Positions 40,569-51,459 are shown, counted from the stretch's first letter. The stretch: DNA of 64,000 bases from an uncultured Clostridia bacterium (GCA_934233745.1 CAKQGN010000006.1:1-64000), one strand, 5' to 3'. Program-made: numbers and translations. Notes: a model not told the origin generated them from the sequence alone.

Positions 40569-42500
40569 TCAAACGATGCGTTTGAAAAGTTTTTCCACAT
40601 CTTTTGCGCTGAATGCGACAACCGCAGGTCTTCCGTGCGGACATTTTGCGGGAAGATTTCCGTTGTCGTCGACATAATACCTGATAACTCTTTCGATTTG
40701 CGCTCTTGAAAGCGATTGACCGCCTTTGATTGCCGCCTTACAAGCCTGCTGACACAGTTTGTCTTTTAACAGATTTTCAAGCGTCAATTCGTTTTCGCTT
40801 TGCATATTGGCAAACAAATCGCCAAAGAATTTTGAAAAGTTTATTTGCGCAACGGGTTCGGGAACAGCGTTTATGAGATATGCGCTACCGCTCTTACCGA
40901 TTTCAAAGCCCAGTTCTTCGAGATTTGACAAAATGCGCTCGAAATATTCGCACTCTTCTCCCGTCATATTGAGTTTGAACGGAATAAGCAACGGCTGTTT
41001 GTGTTCGACGTTAAACTTTTCGAGAATTCTGTCATACAAAATACGTTCATGGGCGGCGTGCTGGTCTATGAGATAAACCGTATCGCCGCGCTCGCAAATA
41101 ATGTAAGTATCAAATATTTGTCCGACGATTTTTCCGTCGAAAACAGAATAATCGGCATCGAAAAGCGATGTGTGTTCACAAGAGTCTCCATATTCGGATA
41201 CTGCTTGCATGTCGATGTGAGAATCGGGATTTGAACTATGCGTAAAATCTTTGTCAAAAGGCGTTGAAAAATGAGATTCACAAAGTAGCGCGTCATCTTT
41301 TGCTTTGCTGCCGAATTCCAATCCGAAATAATTTTTCGGCACGGTTTTTCCGCTGAACAACTTTGACGTGTCGATACTTGTTTGTGCAAATTTAAGATGA
41401 TTTTTCTCGGATTCATGCTCATCAAAACCGTTGAAATCGCTCTGTTTTGTATCGTTTTTGACGTTATTCGATTGATTTTGCGACGTATCGAACCCAAAAG
41501 TCGCATTTGTCAGACTTGCGTTTATCGTAGTTTGAACAGCATGATACACCGCGCTGAAAACGGCGTGTTTATCCTTGAATCTCACTTCGGTTTTTGACGG
41601 ATGGACATTGACGTCAACATCGTCAAACGGCATCAAAATGTCAAGCACAAACATCGGATAAGTTCTTTTCATCAAAAACTCCGAATATGCTCTTTCCACA
41701 GCCGTTTGAATTGTTTGATCTTCGACAGCTCTGCCGTTTACTATGATTGTCTGATAGGTGCGGTTTGCTTTTGTGAAGTCAACTTTTGATGTATATCCCG
41801 AAACTTTGATGCTTCCGTATGAATTGTCGATGATGTCAAGAAGATTGTCGGCGGTTTTTGCACCGTAAACCGAGTATATCGAATCTATAAGCGAACCGCC
41901 GTCGTTTGAAAGAATTGTTCCGTCTTCGTTCGACAGTGTGATTTTTATCGACGGGTTTGCCAAAATCAGTATTCTAACCGTATCTTTTATATAATTTAGT
42001 TCGCTCGCGCCTTTTTTGAGGAATTTTAGTCTTGCCGGTGTGTTGAAAAACAGGTTTTCGACGGTAATAGATGTCCCCTCTGCTCTTGAATCATCACATT
42101 CGGATACAACTTTTCCGCCTGATAAAACAATTTTTGACGCTATGGCTTGATTCTTGCTTTTTGACGTAAGCGATACTTCACTGACGGATGAAATACTTGC
42201 AAGAGCTTCGCCTCTGAAGCCGAGAGTTGCAAGCGAATCCAAATCGACGATGTTTTTAAGTTTGCTTGTAGCATGCGGCAAAAAAGCTTTGCGCATATCT
42301 TCTTTTTCAATGCCTATGCCGTTGTCGCTGACTTGAATCTTTCGGATTCCGCCGTCTTCGACATACACCGATATGTCTGTTGCGCCGGCGTCGATTGAGT
42401 TTTCAACAAGTTCTTTAACGACGGATGACGGCCTTTCGACGACTTCGCCGGCTGAAATCATATTGAAAACATTCGGTTCAAGAACATTAATTTTGCTCAT
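40569..42500 (-). CDS. mutL: DNA mismatch repair protein MutL
   Basis: A 643-residue GHKL ATPase. N-terminal part with ELVENSIDAGATDI, DNGIGI, and TLGFRGEALASI; C-terminal endonuclease motif begins DQHAAHERILYD, whose last acid is Asp where DQHA-x2-E-x4-E has Glu; CPHGRP is intact. A long Ser/Asp-rich linker lies between (about residues 340-450). So it should be a nicking MutL, with a conservative change. SD GGAG. Confidence 0.96.
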   Translation of the reverse strand: MSKINVLEPNVFNMISAGEVVERPSSVVKELVENSIDAGATDISVYVEDGGIRKIQVSDNGIGIEKEDMRKAFLPHATSKLKNIVDLDSLATLGFRGEALASISSVSEVSLTSKSKNQAIASKIVLSGGKVVSECDDSRAEGTSITVENLFFNTPARLKFLKKGASELNYIKDTVRILILANPSIKITLSNEDGTILSNDGGSLIDSIYSVYGAKTADNLLDIIDNSYGSIKVSGYTSKVDFTKANRTYQTIIVNGRAVEDQTIQTAVERAYSEFLMKRTYPMFVLDILMPFDDVDVNVHPSKTEVRFKDKHAVFSAVYHAVQTTINASLTNATFGFDTSQNQSNNVKNDTKQSDFNGFDEHESEKNHLKFAQTSIDTSKLFSGKTVPKNYFGLEFGSKAKDDALLCESHFSTPFDKDFTHSSNPDSHIDMQAVSEYGDSCEHTSLFDADYSVFDGKIVGQIFDTYIICERGDTVYLIDQHAAHERILYDRILEKFNVEHKQPLLIPFKLNMTGEECEYFERILSNLEELGFEIGKSGSAYLINAVPEPVAQINFSKFFGDLFANMQSENELTLENLLKDKLCQQACKAAIKGGQSLSRAQIERVIRYYVDDNGNLPAKCPHGRPAVVAFSAKDVEKLFKRIV

Positions 42501-42548
42501 ATAATCTCCAAAACCACTCTAAAAAAAAGCGGTTTTTTGTAATTGTAT

Positions 42549-45170
42549 TTATTCTTCAAGTTGCTTTTTGAGATCGCAAAGCACCGTAAGCGCTTGAAGA
42601 GGTGTCAGATTGTCAACATCGATATTTTTGATTTGCTGCTCTATTTTGCTCGATTCGCTGTCAAACAAACTGACTTGTGCTGTGACATTTTTCTTTGCCG
42701 AGTTCAGAAGCATCTCGTTTGTGTCGCGGTTTTTGTAATCTTCTTCGAGCGAGTGCATAATGCTTTTTGCATGATCGATCACCGCTTTTGTGACGCCTGC
42801 AAGCGAAGCCACTTCGATACCGAAACTTTGCGATGCTCCTCCCCTGACTATTTTGTGCAAAAACACTATCGTGTCGTTTGCTCTGCTGACAAGCACACGA
42901 TAATTTTTTACGCCTTCTAGATCTTCAAGTTGTGTGAGTTCATGAAAGTGCGTCGCAAAAAGCGTCTTTGCTTTTATGTTTTTTGTGATATATTCAAGCA
43001 CCGCCCAGGCAATCGACAATCCGTCAAACGTCGAAGTACCTCGCCCTATTTCATCGAGTACAAGAAGGCTCGATGATGTGGCATAGTTCAGGATTGTCGC
43101 AACTTCTATCATTTCGACCATGAACGTGCTTTGACCGCCGCTCAAATCGTCGCTTGCGCCGATTCTTGTAAAGATACGATCCGTAAGGGCGATTTTTGCG
43201 GATTTTGCGGGTACGAAACAACCGATATGCGCCATAAGAGTTATGATTGCAACCTGCCTCATATATGTCGATTTGCCTGCCATATTCGGACCGGTTATAA
43301 TCATCGTGCGATTGTCCGCGTCGTCAAGAAGCGTGTCGTTTGGCACATATGAGCCTCTGTCAAGCAAAGTTTCGACAACGGGATGTCTGCCGTCTTCGAT
43401 GTCGATACACTTGATTTTTTTGTTGATTTGCGGTTTTACATATTTGTTTGCGACAGATATGTTTGCAAGTGACACCAAACAATCGAGTGTACTCAATGCC
43501 CGTGCGTTGGATTGAAGTTTCGCAAGGTTTTCGCAGCATAGATTTTTCAATTCGGCAAAAATCTTGTCTTCGAGGGCAAAAGCGTTTGACTCGGCGGAAA
43601 GGATTTTCTCTTCAAGTTGTTTAAGTTCGTCTGTAATATATCTCTCTCCGTTTACCAAGGTTTGCTTGCGCTCATAACGATAAGGCACTTTGTCCACAAA
43701 AGATTTCGACACTTCGATATAGTAGCCGAAAACCTTGTTGTATCCGACTTTCAAAGTGCGAATGCCTGTTTCTTCTTTTTCTCTTGCTTCCAGATTTGCG
43801 AGCCATTCTTTTGCGGAAGTTTTGATATCGCGCATTTGGTCGAGAGTTTCGTCGTAGCCTTTTTTGACATATCCGCCGTTTTTATAGCTGTTTACGCCTT
43901 CTCTGTCAAGTGCGCTTTGCAGAATTGCGCAAATGTTTTCAAGCGAAAACAGCGACTTGTTTATACTCTTTACAAGCTGGCTTGTCGCGCCCGAAAGCAG
44001 TTGTTTTATTTGCGGTATTGCCTCCAAAGTATCGCTGACAGACAGCAAGTCTTTCGGAGACGCGTTGCCGTATGCAAGTCTTCCGTTCAACCTTTCGAGG
44101 TCGCGCACGGAATAGAATGCTTCCCCGAGTCTTTCGCGCAAGGCTTTTGAGCTCATAAGGTCTTCAACGGCGTCAAGGCGTTTGTTGATAGCGTCGGCAT
44201 CTTGAAGCGGTTGTTCGATCCAACGTTTGAGCAGTCTTGCGCCCATTGCCGTCGACGTTTTATCGAGGACGGAAAGCAACGAGCCCTGTCTTTTTCCGTC
44301 GCGAGCGCGTTGTGTGAGTTCGAGATTTCTTCTTGTGGCGTTGTCAAGCATCATAAATGACTTATCATGCAAGAACGCTATTTTTGTAAGTTGCCCGAGG
44401 CTCCTCTTTTGAGTTTGTGCAAGATATTCCAAAAGACCGCCTGCTGCTGCAACGGCTTTATTTTTATCGCCGAGTTCAAAAACATCGAGCGAACCGACCT
44501 TGAATGCCGATATGATTTTTCTCGTTGCGGTTGCGACGTTGTATGCAAAATTGTGGTAACAATGCGCGCGCTTCTCGTTTGATACGAAATACCTTACCTT
44601 TTGATATTTGGAAACAAAATCCTCGTTGCAGATAATCTCGCTCGGAGCGATACTTCCGAGTATATTCGACAAACGTTCAAGGTAATCGTCGCCCGTATAT
44701 TCGTATACGTCGAATTCTCCCGTTGAAATATCCGTCCAGGCTATACCGAACGAATTTGAATTTGAGAAAATCGAGCAAAGATAATTCGATTGTTTTTCGT
44801 CGAGGATGTCCTCTTCCATTACCGTTCCGCTCGATACGACTCTGACGACGTCTCTGTCGACAAGTCCTTTTGAGGTTGCGGGGTCGCTGAGCTGTTCGCA
44901 GATTGCAACCCTATATCCGTTTTCGATAAGCCGTCTTATATAGTTGTCGACCGCATGATACGGCACGCCGCACATCGGCGCGCGCTCGTCAAGCCCGCAA
45001 TCGCGCCCTGTGAGCGTCAAATCGAGAACTCTGGACGCAGTGACGGCATCGTCAAAAAACATCTCGTAAAAGTCACCGAGACGGAAGAAAAGCAGACAAT
45101 CGGGATAATTGTCCTTGATTTGAAAATATCTCTTCATCATCGGAGAGAGCTTATCTCTGTCGATATTCAT
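42549..45170 (-). CDS. mutS: DNA mismatch repair protein MutS
   Basis: An 873-residue mismatch sensor. Seen: FRLGDFYEMFFDDA with the Phe-x-Glu that stacks on the mismatch, GPNMAGKSTYMRQ (Walker A), LDEIGRGTSTFDG (Walker B) and ATHFHEL. Start ATG 45170 has AGGAGG inside the end of miaB, with a 4-base overlap (ATGA). mutL follows 48 bases downstream. Confidence 0.97.
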   Translation of the reverse strand: MNIDRDKLSPMMKRYFQIKDNYPDCLLFFRLGDFYEMFFDDAVTASRVLDLTLTGRDCGLDERAPMCGVPYHAVDNYIRRLIENGYRVAICEQLSDPATSKGLVDRDVVRVVSSGTVMEEDILDEKQSNYLCSIFSNSNSFGIAWTDISTGEFDVYEYTGDDYLERLSNILGSIAPSEIICNEDFVSKYQKVRYFVSNEKRAHCYHNFAYNVATATRKIISAFKVGSLDVFELGDKNKAVAAAGGLLEYLAQTQKRSLGQLTKIAFLHDKSFMMLDNATRRNLELTQRARDGKRQGSLLSVLDKTSTAMGARLLKRWIEQPLQDADAINKRLDAVEDLMSSKALRERLGEAFYSVRDLERLNGRLAYGNASPKDLLSVSDTLEAIPQIKQLLSGATSQLVKSINKSLFSLENICAILQSALDREGVNSYKNGGYVKKGYDETLDQMRDIKTSAKEWLANLEAREKEETGIRTLKVGYNKVFGYYIEVSKSFVDKVPYRYERKQTLVNGERYITDELKQLEEKILSAESNAFALEDKIFAELKNLCCENLAKLQSNARALSTLDCLVSLANISVANKYVKPQINKKIKCIDIEDGRHPVVETLLDRGSYVPNDTLLDDADNRTMIITGPNMAGKSTYMRQVAIITLMAHIGCFVPAKSAKIALTDRIFTRIGASDDLSGGQSTFMVEMIEVATILNYATSSSLLVLDEIGRGTSTFDGLSIAWAVLEYITKNIKAKTLFATHFHELTQLEDLEGVKNYRVLVSRANDTIVFLHKIVRGGASQSFGIEVASLAGVTKAVIDHAKSIMHSLEEDYKNRDTNEMLLNSAKKNVTAQVSLFDSESSKIEQQIKNIDVDNLTPLQALTVLCDLKKQLEE

Positions 45171-46528
45171 TTTTCCTCCTTATGCCCGAAAAGGGATGCG
45201 GACTTCGATTGAACAATTCTGATGTCGAAAAATTTGCCTATATCGTCTTTTGTCCCCTCAAAGGTGACCAACCGTCCGCCGTCCTCTCTGCCGCATACCA
45301 TTCCGTCGAACTTGGGCGCGACGTCTTCGCAAAGCACCCTGTACACCTTTCCTATGTAAGTGTTTGAAATCTCTTTTGTAATCGAGTTTTGAAGCTTGAT
45401 AAGCCGAGCAATGCGTTCTTGCTTGACGGCATACGGGATTTGCTCCATTTTTGCAGCCGGAGTGCCTTTTCTTGGCGAATAGATAAAGGTAAAAGCGTTT
45501 GAGTAGCGCACCTTTTCGACTATTTTGAGCGTATCCTGAAAATCCTCTTCCGTTTCGGTCGGGAATCCGACCATAATGTCTGTCGTGATTCCGATGTCGG
45601 GCATACGCGAGCGGAGTTTTTCGATAATTTTCAGATAATGCTCGCTGTCATAGCGGCGATTCATATTTGCAAGCACCTTGTCAGAGCCTGCCTGAATCGG
45701 CAAATGTAAGTTGTGGCATATATGTCTCGAAGTCGCCATGGCGTCGATGATGTCGTCATTCAAATCCTTTGGATGCGACGTCATGAATCGTATGCGGAAA
45801 TCGCCTTCGATTTTGTCGATTTCGCGCAACAGATTTGCGAAATTCACTCGTTCGTCGTCAATGTCGTTTCCATAGGAATTGACGTTCTGACCGAGCAAAG
45901 TTATCTCTTTATATCCGTCGTCGACGCACTTTTTCACTTCGTCAAGCACATTTTTCATATCGCGGGACGCTTCTCTGCCTCTGACATACGGAACGATGCA
46001 ATATGTGCAAAAATTGTTGCAACCGTATATGATATTCACCCATGCGTTGGGAAAACTGGTGCGAGTTTGAGGCGTCTTTTCATCTATATCGAGATAATCG
46101 GCAGGTTGAGTTACGTCGAAACAGCGATACTTTTTGTCGCTGCGTTTTTTTATATTTTTTCTTGCTTCGACGACCTTTTTTATCTCATCTTCAAGCTCGG
46201 CGATATTGCGAGTGCCGAGAACGATATCGACATAGGGAAATCTTTCTTTGATATTCTCTTTCACGCCGTCTTGTTGCGGCATACATCCCACGACTGCCAA
46301 AATAAGATCGGGATTACGTTTTTTTTCTGCCTTTGTCACGCCGATATTGCCGAGCGCGCGTCTCTCTGCCGTGTCGCGTATACAGCAGGTGTTGAACACG
46401 ATGACGTCGGGATTTTCGCTTTCGGGGCATTCGACATACCCCATTTTTTCGAGTATGCCTGCGATTTTTTCGCTTTCGTGTACGTTCATCTGGCAACCGT
46501 ACGTATTGATTTTGTAGTGCTTTGTCAT
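45167..46528 (-). CDS. miaB: tRNA-2-methylthio-N6-dimethylallyladenosine synthase
   Basis: A 453-residue radical SAM enzyme that adds a methylthio group to i6A37. Seen: N-terminal MTTase Cys residues (TYGCQMNVHESE, FNTCCIRD, VGCMPQ), radical SAM CxxxCxxC as CNNFCTYC, and a C-terminal TRAM domain. Start with AAGGAAA SD. First gene of the miaB-mutS-mutL-miaA group. Confidence 0.96.
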   Translation of the reverse strand: MTKHYKINTYGCQMNVHESEKIAGILEKMGYVECPESENPDVIVFNTCCIRDTAERRALGNIGVTKAEKKRNPDLILAVVGCMPQQDGVKENIKERFPYVDIVLGTRNIAELEDEIKKVVEARKNIKKRSDKKYRCFDVTQPADYLDIDEKTPQTRTSFPNAWVNIIYGCNNFCTYCIVPYVRGREASRDMKNVLDEVKKCVDDGYKEITLLGQNVNSYGNDIDDERVNFANLLREIDKIEGDFRIRFMTSHPKDLNDDIIDAMATSRHICHNLHLPIQAGSDKVLANMNRRYDSEHYLKIIEKLRSRMPDIGITTDIMVGFPTETEEDFQDTLKIVEKVRYSNAFTFIYSPRKGTPAAKMEQIPYAVKQERIARLIKLQNSITKEISNTYIGKVYRVLCEDVAPKFDGMVCGREDGGRLVTFEGTKDDIGKFFDIRIVQSKSASLFGHKEEK

Positions 46529-46668
46529 TTGTTTCCTTTATTTTCGGCAAAAACAATCGTGCCGAAAACCATTCTCGTATATACATAGGCGCATATGCGT
46601 ATGTGCGCAATATATTTATCAAAAACTTATTATACATAATTTCGGGCGATAAAACAATAATAAATTGG

Positions 46669-48951
46669 ATGAAAAAAATCAAAAACGAAAAAAACCTTTC
46701 ACCCCAAGAAAAAAAACACGCAAAACGCAAAGTCGCAATTGCGCTGTCTTTCGTGTTCTTGACGCCTCTTATTTGTATATCCGTTGCGCTCGGAGTGTTT
46801 GCAGTTTGGTCGCAAAGTCAAAGACCGGACAAAAATTTGTTGCCAACCGCAACGGCGGCGCCGGTGTTTTATGATATAAACGGCAATGAACTGCCTTATA
46901 TCGAGGAAAACTATATCAACCCGGGCGACATACCTTCCGACCTAAAAAATGCGTTTGTTGCTTTGGAGGACAAGCGATTTTATACACACAAAGGCTATGA
47001 TGTCGTCCGTATGGCGGGCGCGCTTTTTAGCAACATAAAATCGCAATCTCTCAAAGAGGGCGCGTCAACGATAACTCAACAGCTTGTCAAAAACACGCAT
47101 TTAAGCCACGAGAAAACCGTGAGTCGCAAACTCAAAGAAATTGCAATTGCGTCCAATATTGAAAAAGAGTATTCAAAAGACGAAATTCTTGCAATGTATC
47201 TGTCGGTTATATACTTCGGCAACGGCGCATACGGTGTAAAACAAGCCTCGAAACTGTATTTCGACAAAGGGTTGAACGAGTTGAATCTGGCAGAATGTGC
47301 CACCCTTGCCGGAATCGTCAAAAATCCTAAAAAATATTCGCCGTTTTCGGATGAAAATCAGTGTGTTTCAAGAAGAAATCTTGTTCTGTCCGTAATGAAA
47401 AAAGAAGGATATATCGACAACGATACTTTTGAAAAAACGACGGTTTTGCCCTTGATATCCGCAAAAAACAAAACGAAAAGCGGCACTCTAAACGGTCGTA
47501 TTTGCGATTTATATATAAATTCGGCAATAAATGAAATATGCGACAAATTTGATATCACCAAATACGAGTTGTCGAATTCCGCATTTAAGATATATCTCAA
47601 TCTCGACTTGAATTTACAACGACAAATTGCATCGATCGGCAAAAATTCAAGTTTGTATTCGACTGACAAAATCGACAGCGCCGTTATAGTTTTGAACAAC
47701 GACAATCATTCGGTAGCGGCATATTGGTCAAATCTTCCCTATCAGGCAAAAAGGCAGGCAGGTTCGAGTCTGAAACCGCTTGCCGTATATGCGCCCGCGC
47801 TCGACATGAATGTTGTTACGCTTGCAACTCCCATAACCGACGAGAGGGTTTCATACGGGGATTTTTCACCGACAAACTACGGCGACATCTATTACGGAGA
47901 TACGACTATAAGACAAGCAATCAAAAAGTCGATGAACAGCGTATCGGTCAAAACAATGAGCTACATCGGCGTGGATAATTCTGTCGATTATCTTAAAAAA
48001 TTGGGCATATACTCTTCGGAGGCGGATAAAAACTACGCTCTCGCCCTCGGAGCGATATCAAACGGCGTTCAATTAAAAGAGATTGCCGACGCATATGCAA
48101 CTTTTGCAAACGAAGGAAATTTTCAAAAAGCAAGTTTTATAAATTATGTGACCAAAAACGATAGAAAAATCTATTCCGACAATCGAGCGGCATTGCAAAA
48201 AGCCTTGAAGGCTTCAACTTGCGACCAGATAAACTCCGCGTTATTGGATACCGTCAAGGACGGCACCGCAATCACTTTGTCGGCACTTGACTTCGATGTT
48301 TGCGCAAAAACAGGCACGGTCGAGCGTCAAGACGGAAAGAACTCGGACGCATGGTGCGCAAGTTACAACAATGACTTCACCGTTATAGTTTGGCATGGCT
48401 CGGATGACGGAATGAATGAAAAAGGCGGAGGATTTTCAACAAAACATTGCTTAAATGTATGGCAAACGATTGAAAAAGAACACAGACTTGAAAAAACGAT
48501 AAAAAAGAGTAATTCTTCAGTGGTGTTGGATGTTGATTTATATGCCACAAAGCAAAACAGGTCGGTCATGATTGCAAACGATAATACCCCGTCAGAATAT
48601 CGAAAACAAGAGATTTTTTCAATTGACAATCAATACAAGATGTCCTCGTGTTTTGACATTGTGCCACCGGAAAAATCGGATTTTTACGTTGAAAAAAACG
48701 CAAACGGCGTGACGATTACGATAAATACCGATGAAATATATTCATACAGAGTTTCCAGAATCGACATGACGGGAGAAACGATTTTATCGTCTGTTGACGG
48801 AAAAACAAGCGGCTCACTTCACTTATTCGATGCGCCGCTTGTATTAAACGATTTTGTCAGGTACAAAGTCGAGTGTTTTGTCACCTGCAATCCCACTGCC
48901 CGTTCTATGTCTGAAAAAGAAGTTTATATAGAACGAGAGTTTTTGGTTTGA
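46669..48951 (+). CDS. Class A penicillin-binding protein (glycosyltransferase-transpeptidase)
   Basis: A 760-residue cell-wall synthase. After a Lys-rich cytoplasmic tail, one membrane span (residues about 26-48); GT51 domain with EDKRFYTHKGYD and EGASTITQQLVKN; transpeptidase with SSLK (SxxK), SMN (SxN) and KTGT. The C-terminal about 120 residues are beta-rich and of unknown fold. Short for PBP1a. ATG 46669 lacks a good SD; the longer frame to 46522 overlaps miaB and is not supported. Divergent from miaB. Confidence 0.93.
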   Translation: MKKIKNEKNLSPQEKKHAKRKVAIALSFVFLTPLICISVALGVFAVWSQSQRPDKNLLPTATAAPVFYDINGNELPYIEENYINPGDIPSDLKNAFVALEDKRFYTHKGYDVVRMAGALFSNIKSQSLKEGASTITQQLVKNTHLSHEKTVSRKLKEIAIASNIEKEYSKDEILAMYLSVIYFGNGAYGVKQASKLYFDKGLNELNLAECATLAGIVKNPKKYSPFSDENQCVSRRNLVLSVMKKEGYIDNDTFEKTTVLPLISAKNKTKSGTLNGRICDLYINSAINEICDKFDITKYELSNSAFKIYLNLDLNLQRQIASIGKNSSLYSTDKIDSAVIVLNNDNHSVAAYWSNLPYQAKRQAGSSLKPLAVYAPALDMNVVTLATPITDERVSYGDFSPTNYGDIYYGDTTIRQAIKKSMNSVSVKTMSYIGVDNSVDYLKKLGIYSSEADKNYALALGAISNGVQLKEIADAYATFANEGNFQKASFINYVTKNDRKIYSDNRAALQKALKASTCDQINSALLDTVKDGTAITLSALDFDVCAKTGTVERQDGKNSDAWCASYNNDFTVIVWHGSDDGMNEKGGGFSTKHCLNVWQTIEKEHRLEKTIKKSNSSVVLDVDLYATKQNRSVMIANDNTPSEYRKQEIFSIDNQYKMSSCFDIVPPEKSDFYVEKNANGVTITINTDEIYSYRVSRIDMTGETILSSVDGKTSGSLHLFDAPLVLNDFVRYKVECFVTCNPTARSMSEKEVYIEREFLV

Positions 48952-48987
48952 GAGTGAAAGGTCAAAATAGATTGACGGCAAAATTGT

Positions 48988-49006
48988 AGATATAAGCCGT
49001 ATATCT
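48988..49006. terminator. Bidirectional hairpin between the PBP gene and thiI
   Basis: AGATATA and TATATCT arms with a five-base loop, between the two convergent stops. Weak: AT-rich stem, no T-run. Confidence 0.3.
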
Positions 49007-49008
49007 CA

Positions 49009-50187
49009 TCACAGCACTTCGATTCCGTCAACTGCTTTTTTGACCAATGCGTCGATATCCATAGCCTTTTCCGCTTCTCTCACTTTGTCGAGTTTGGGAT
49101 GGATGACGGGGTTTTTGGGTAAGAAAATCGTACAGCAGTCCTCAAAAGGCTCGATTGACGTATCGTAGGTGCCGATTTTGCGAGCCAGATTCATGGTTTC
49201 TTCCTTATCAAACGCAATAAGCGGTCTGAAAATCGGAAGTTCGGCGCAATCTTCTGTCGAAGTCATACTTTCAACCGTTTGTGAGGCAACCTGACCTAAA
49301 CTTTCGCCCGTAATTAGAGCCTTGCATTCGGTTTGTTTTGCGACTAGGGACGCTATACGCATCATAAATCTGCGCATAATCGTAATCATAAACTCGGCAG
49401 GACATACCCTATGGATTTCCATTTGAATTTCCGTGAAAGGTACAACGTAGAGTTTGATATCGGTAGCATATTTTTCCACGATATTGCGAAGCTCGACAAC
49501 CTTTTCCTTGGCTTTTTCGGATGTATACGGCGGCGAGCAGAAATGGATTGCGCAAAGTTTCATACCGCGTTTTGCCATCATATATGCGGCAACCGGCGAG
49601 TCGATTCCACCCGAAAGCAGCATCAATCCTTTGCTTGAACACCCGACGGGAAGCCCTCCTGCACCTTGAATCACGTCGCTATAAACAAACGAATATCCGT
49701 TTTCACGCATATCCACAAGGAAATCATAATCAAAATTTGTCAAATCAACCTTAAAGGAAGTATTTGCGAGCACCACTCCGCCGAGTTTCGCGGCAATTTC
49801 ATATGAGGCAAGCGGGATACGCTTGTCCGCGCGCTTCACCGTCACTCTGAACTTGGGAGCTTTTAGCAACGAGTCATCTTGCGTCTTTACGGCGAGTTGT
49901 TTTATGCACTCCCTGACGTCGCAAAAATCCTCGTTTGCCTTTGTTTCGACCTTGTATGCAACCGAAAAAGAGTAAATACCGAAAACCTTTTTCAGTCTGT
50001 CTACAAATTCCAATTCGTCGTCAACGTCAAAGTTCTCGACAAAATATCTACCCTGCGAGCGAGTAAAATCAAACCTTAAACCGGCAAGTGACTGTTTGAT
50101 GTTTTTGATAAGCAAGCTTTCAAAATAGTCGCGATTTTTGCCTTTAAGGAAGATTTCTCCGTATCTGATTATAATGACTTTTTCCAT
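49009..50187 (-). CDS. thiI: tRNA 4-thiouridine synthase ThiI
   Basis: A 392-residue enzyme for s4U8 in tRNA. Order: N-terminal ferredoxin-like domain, THUMP (about 60-165), PP-loop domain with LLSGGIDSPVAAYM. There is no C-terminal rhodanese domain, as in Bacillus ThiI, so sulfur must come straight from a cysteine desulfurase; one lies next to it. No SD is evident. Confidence 0.95.
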   Translation of the reverse strand: MEKVIIIRYGEIFLKGKNRDYFESLLIKNIKQSLAGLRFDFTRSQGRYFVENFDVDDELEFVDRLKKVFGIYSFSVAYKVETKANEDFCDVRECIKQLAVKTQDDSLLKAPKFRVTVKRADKRIPLASYEIAAKLGGVVLANTSFKVDLTNFDYDFLVDMRENGYSFVYSDVIQGAGGLPVGCSSKGLMLLSGGIDSPVAAYMMAKRGMKLCAIHFCSPPYTSEKAKEKVVELRNIVEKYATDIKLYVVPFTEIQMEIHRVCPAEFMITIMRRFMMRIASLVAKQTECKALITGESLGQVASQTVESMTSTEDCAELPIFRPLIAFDKEETMNLARKIGTYDTSIEPFEDCCTIFLPKNPVIHPKLDKVREAEKAMDIDALVKKAVDGIEVL

Positions 50188-50291
50188 GATTTACATCTAT
50201 CCGTAATTATTGTTTGTGTATTTATGTTGTCATATTCGTCGAGTTAGCCGCATTGTTTTGCAAAACTCGGTTTTGAACCAAGCGTTTCCAA

Positions 50292-51437
50292 TCAAATTCG
50301 TTTGTAGCTTGTAAGCTTGTCAAGACTGCATTTTATAGTGTCAACAATATAATCGATGTCGTTTATATCGTTTTCATATGATGTGCTGAATCGCATAATA
50401 CCGTCTTTATGACTTTCGTCAAGCCCCAAAAGGTCTTTGAATCTTGACTCACGGTGCGACGAACATGCCGATCCGATTCCGACCAACAAGCCTTTATCTT
50501 CTATATCGTGCAACAAAACTTCGCCCCTGACGTCCTTAAAAGCAACCGTCAAAATATTCGGAGCAAAATTCGATTTCGGAGACAAAACTATCAAATCTTT
50601 GACATTTTCGTTCAATTTTGACAACAACTGTTCTCTAAAAACGAGTTTTTTGGAATAGTCGGTATCAAAATTTTCAACACACATCTTCACAGCCTGCTCA
50701 AATCCCAAAATTGACGGCGCGTTTTCCGTACCGGAGCGAAACCCTTTTTCTTGTCCCCCGCCATACAAAAGCGGTTTTATCGAAACTCCTTTTTTCACAT
50801 ACAATGCTCCGATTCCTTTCGGACCGTGAATCTTATGGGCGGAGATTGTGTATAAATCGACGTCCAATGCTCGAAGATTGACTTTGATTTTTCCAAAGGC
50901 TTGCACGCCGTCCGAATGAAATACGGCTTTCGGTGCGTATTTTTTTGTAAGCCTGACGAGTTTTTGTATGTCGTTCACCGCACCCGTTTCGTTGCTGACG
51001 TGCATTATCGAAACAAGCGAAACGCTGTCGTTGAGTAGTTTTTCAAATTCATCTATATTCACCGAGCCGTCATGGTTTATCGGAGCGTATTTTACGTCAA
51101 ATCCCTGTTGCGCAAGTTGCGCCGCGCTGTTGAGGATTGCGTCATGTTCTCCCTCGCCGACGATTATCCTGCTACCTTTTTGCTTTTTTGTGCAGAAAAG
51201 TGCGGTATTGTCCGCTTCCGTTCCGCCGGACAAAAAATACAGTTCGCCCTCGGGGGCTTTGAGTGCCGATTTTATATTCTCTCGGGCGTTTTTAATTTTC
51301 ACGGATAACGCAACCGACGGTTTGTAAAGTGCGGACGGATTGAAAAAATCCTCCACGCTCTCCGTCTGTACGGTTTTTGCAACTTCGGGATAAATCCTTG
51401 TAGTTGCGGCATTGTCAAGATAAATCAACTTTTCCAT
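50292..51437 (-). CDS. Cysteine desulfurase (NifS/IscS-like), likely ThiI partner
   Basis: A 381-residue PLP enzyme. Seen: LDNAATTRIYPEV at the start, GGTEADN, SAHKIHGPKGIGALYVKKG with the PLP lysine, and the catalytic Cys loop GSACSSHRESRF. Location just upstream of thiI in the same direction matches the Bacillus nifZ-thiI pair, where this desulfurase is the sulfur donor for thiolation. Confidence 0.93.
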   Translation of the reverse strand: MEKLIYLDNAATTRIYPEVAKTVQTESVEDFFNPSALYKPSVALSVKIKNARENIKSALKAPEGELYFLSGGTEADNTALFCTKKQKGSRIIVGEGEHDAILNSAAQLAQQGFDVKYAPINHDGSVNIDEFEKLLNDSVSLVSIMHVSNETGAVNDIQKLVRLTKKYAPKAVFHSDGVQAFGKIKVNLRALDVDLYTISAHKIHGPKGIGALYVKKGVSIKPLLYGGGQEKGFRSGTENAPSILGFEQAVKMCVENFDTDYSKKLVFREQLLSKLNENVKDLIVLSPKSNFAPNILTVAFKDVRGEVLLHDIEDKGLLVGIGSACSSHRESRFKDLLGLDESHKDGIMRFSTSYENDINDIDYIVDTIKCSLDKLTSYKRI

Positions 51438-51459
51438 ATAGCGATTTTCCGATATTATA

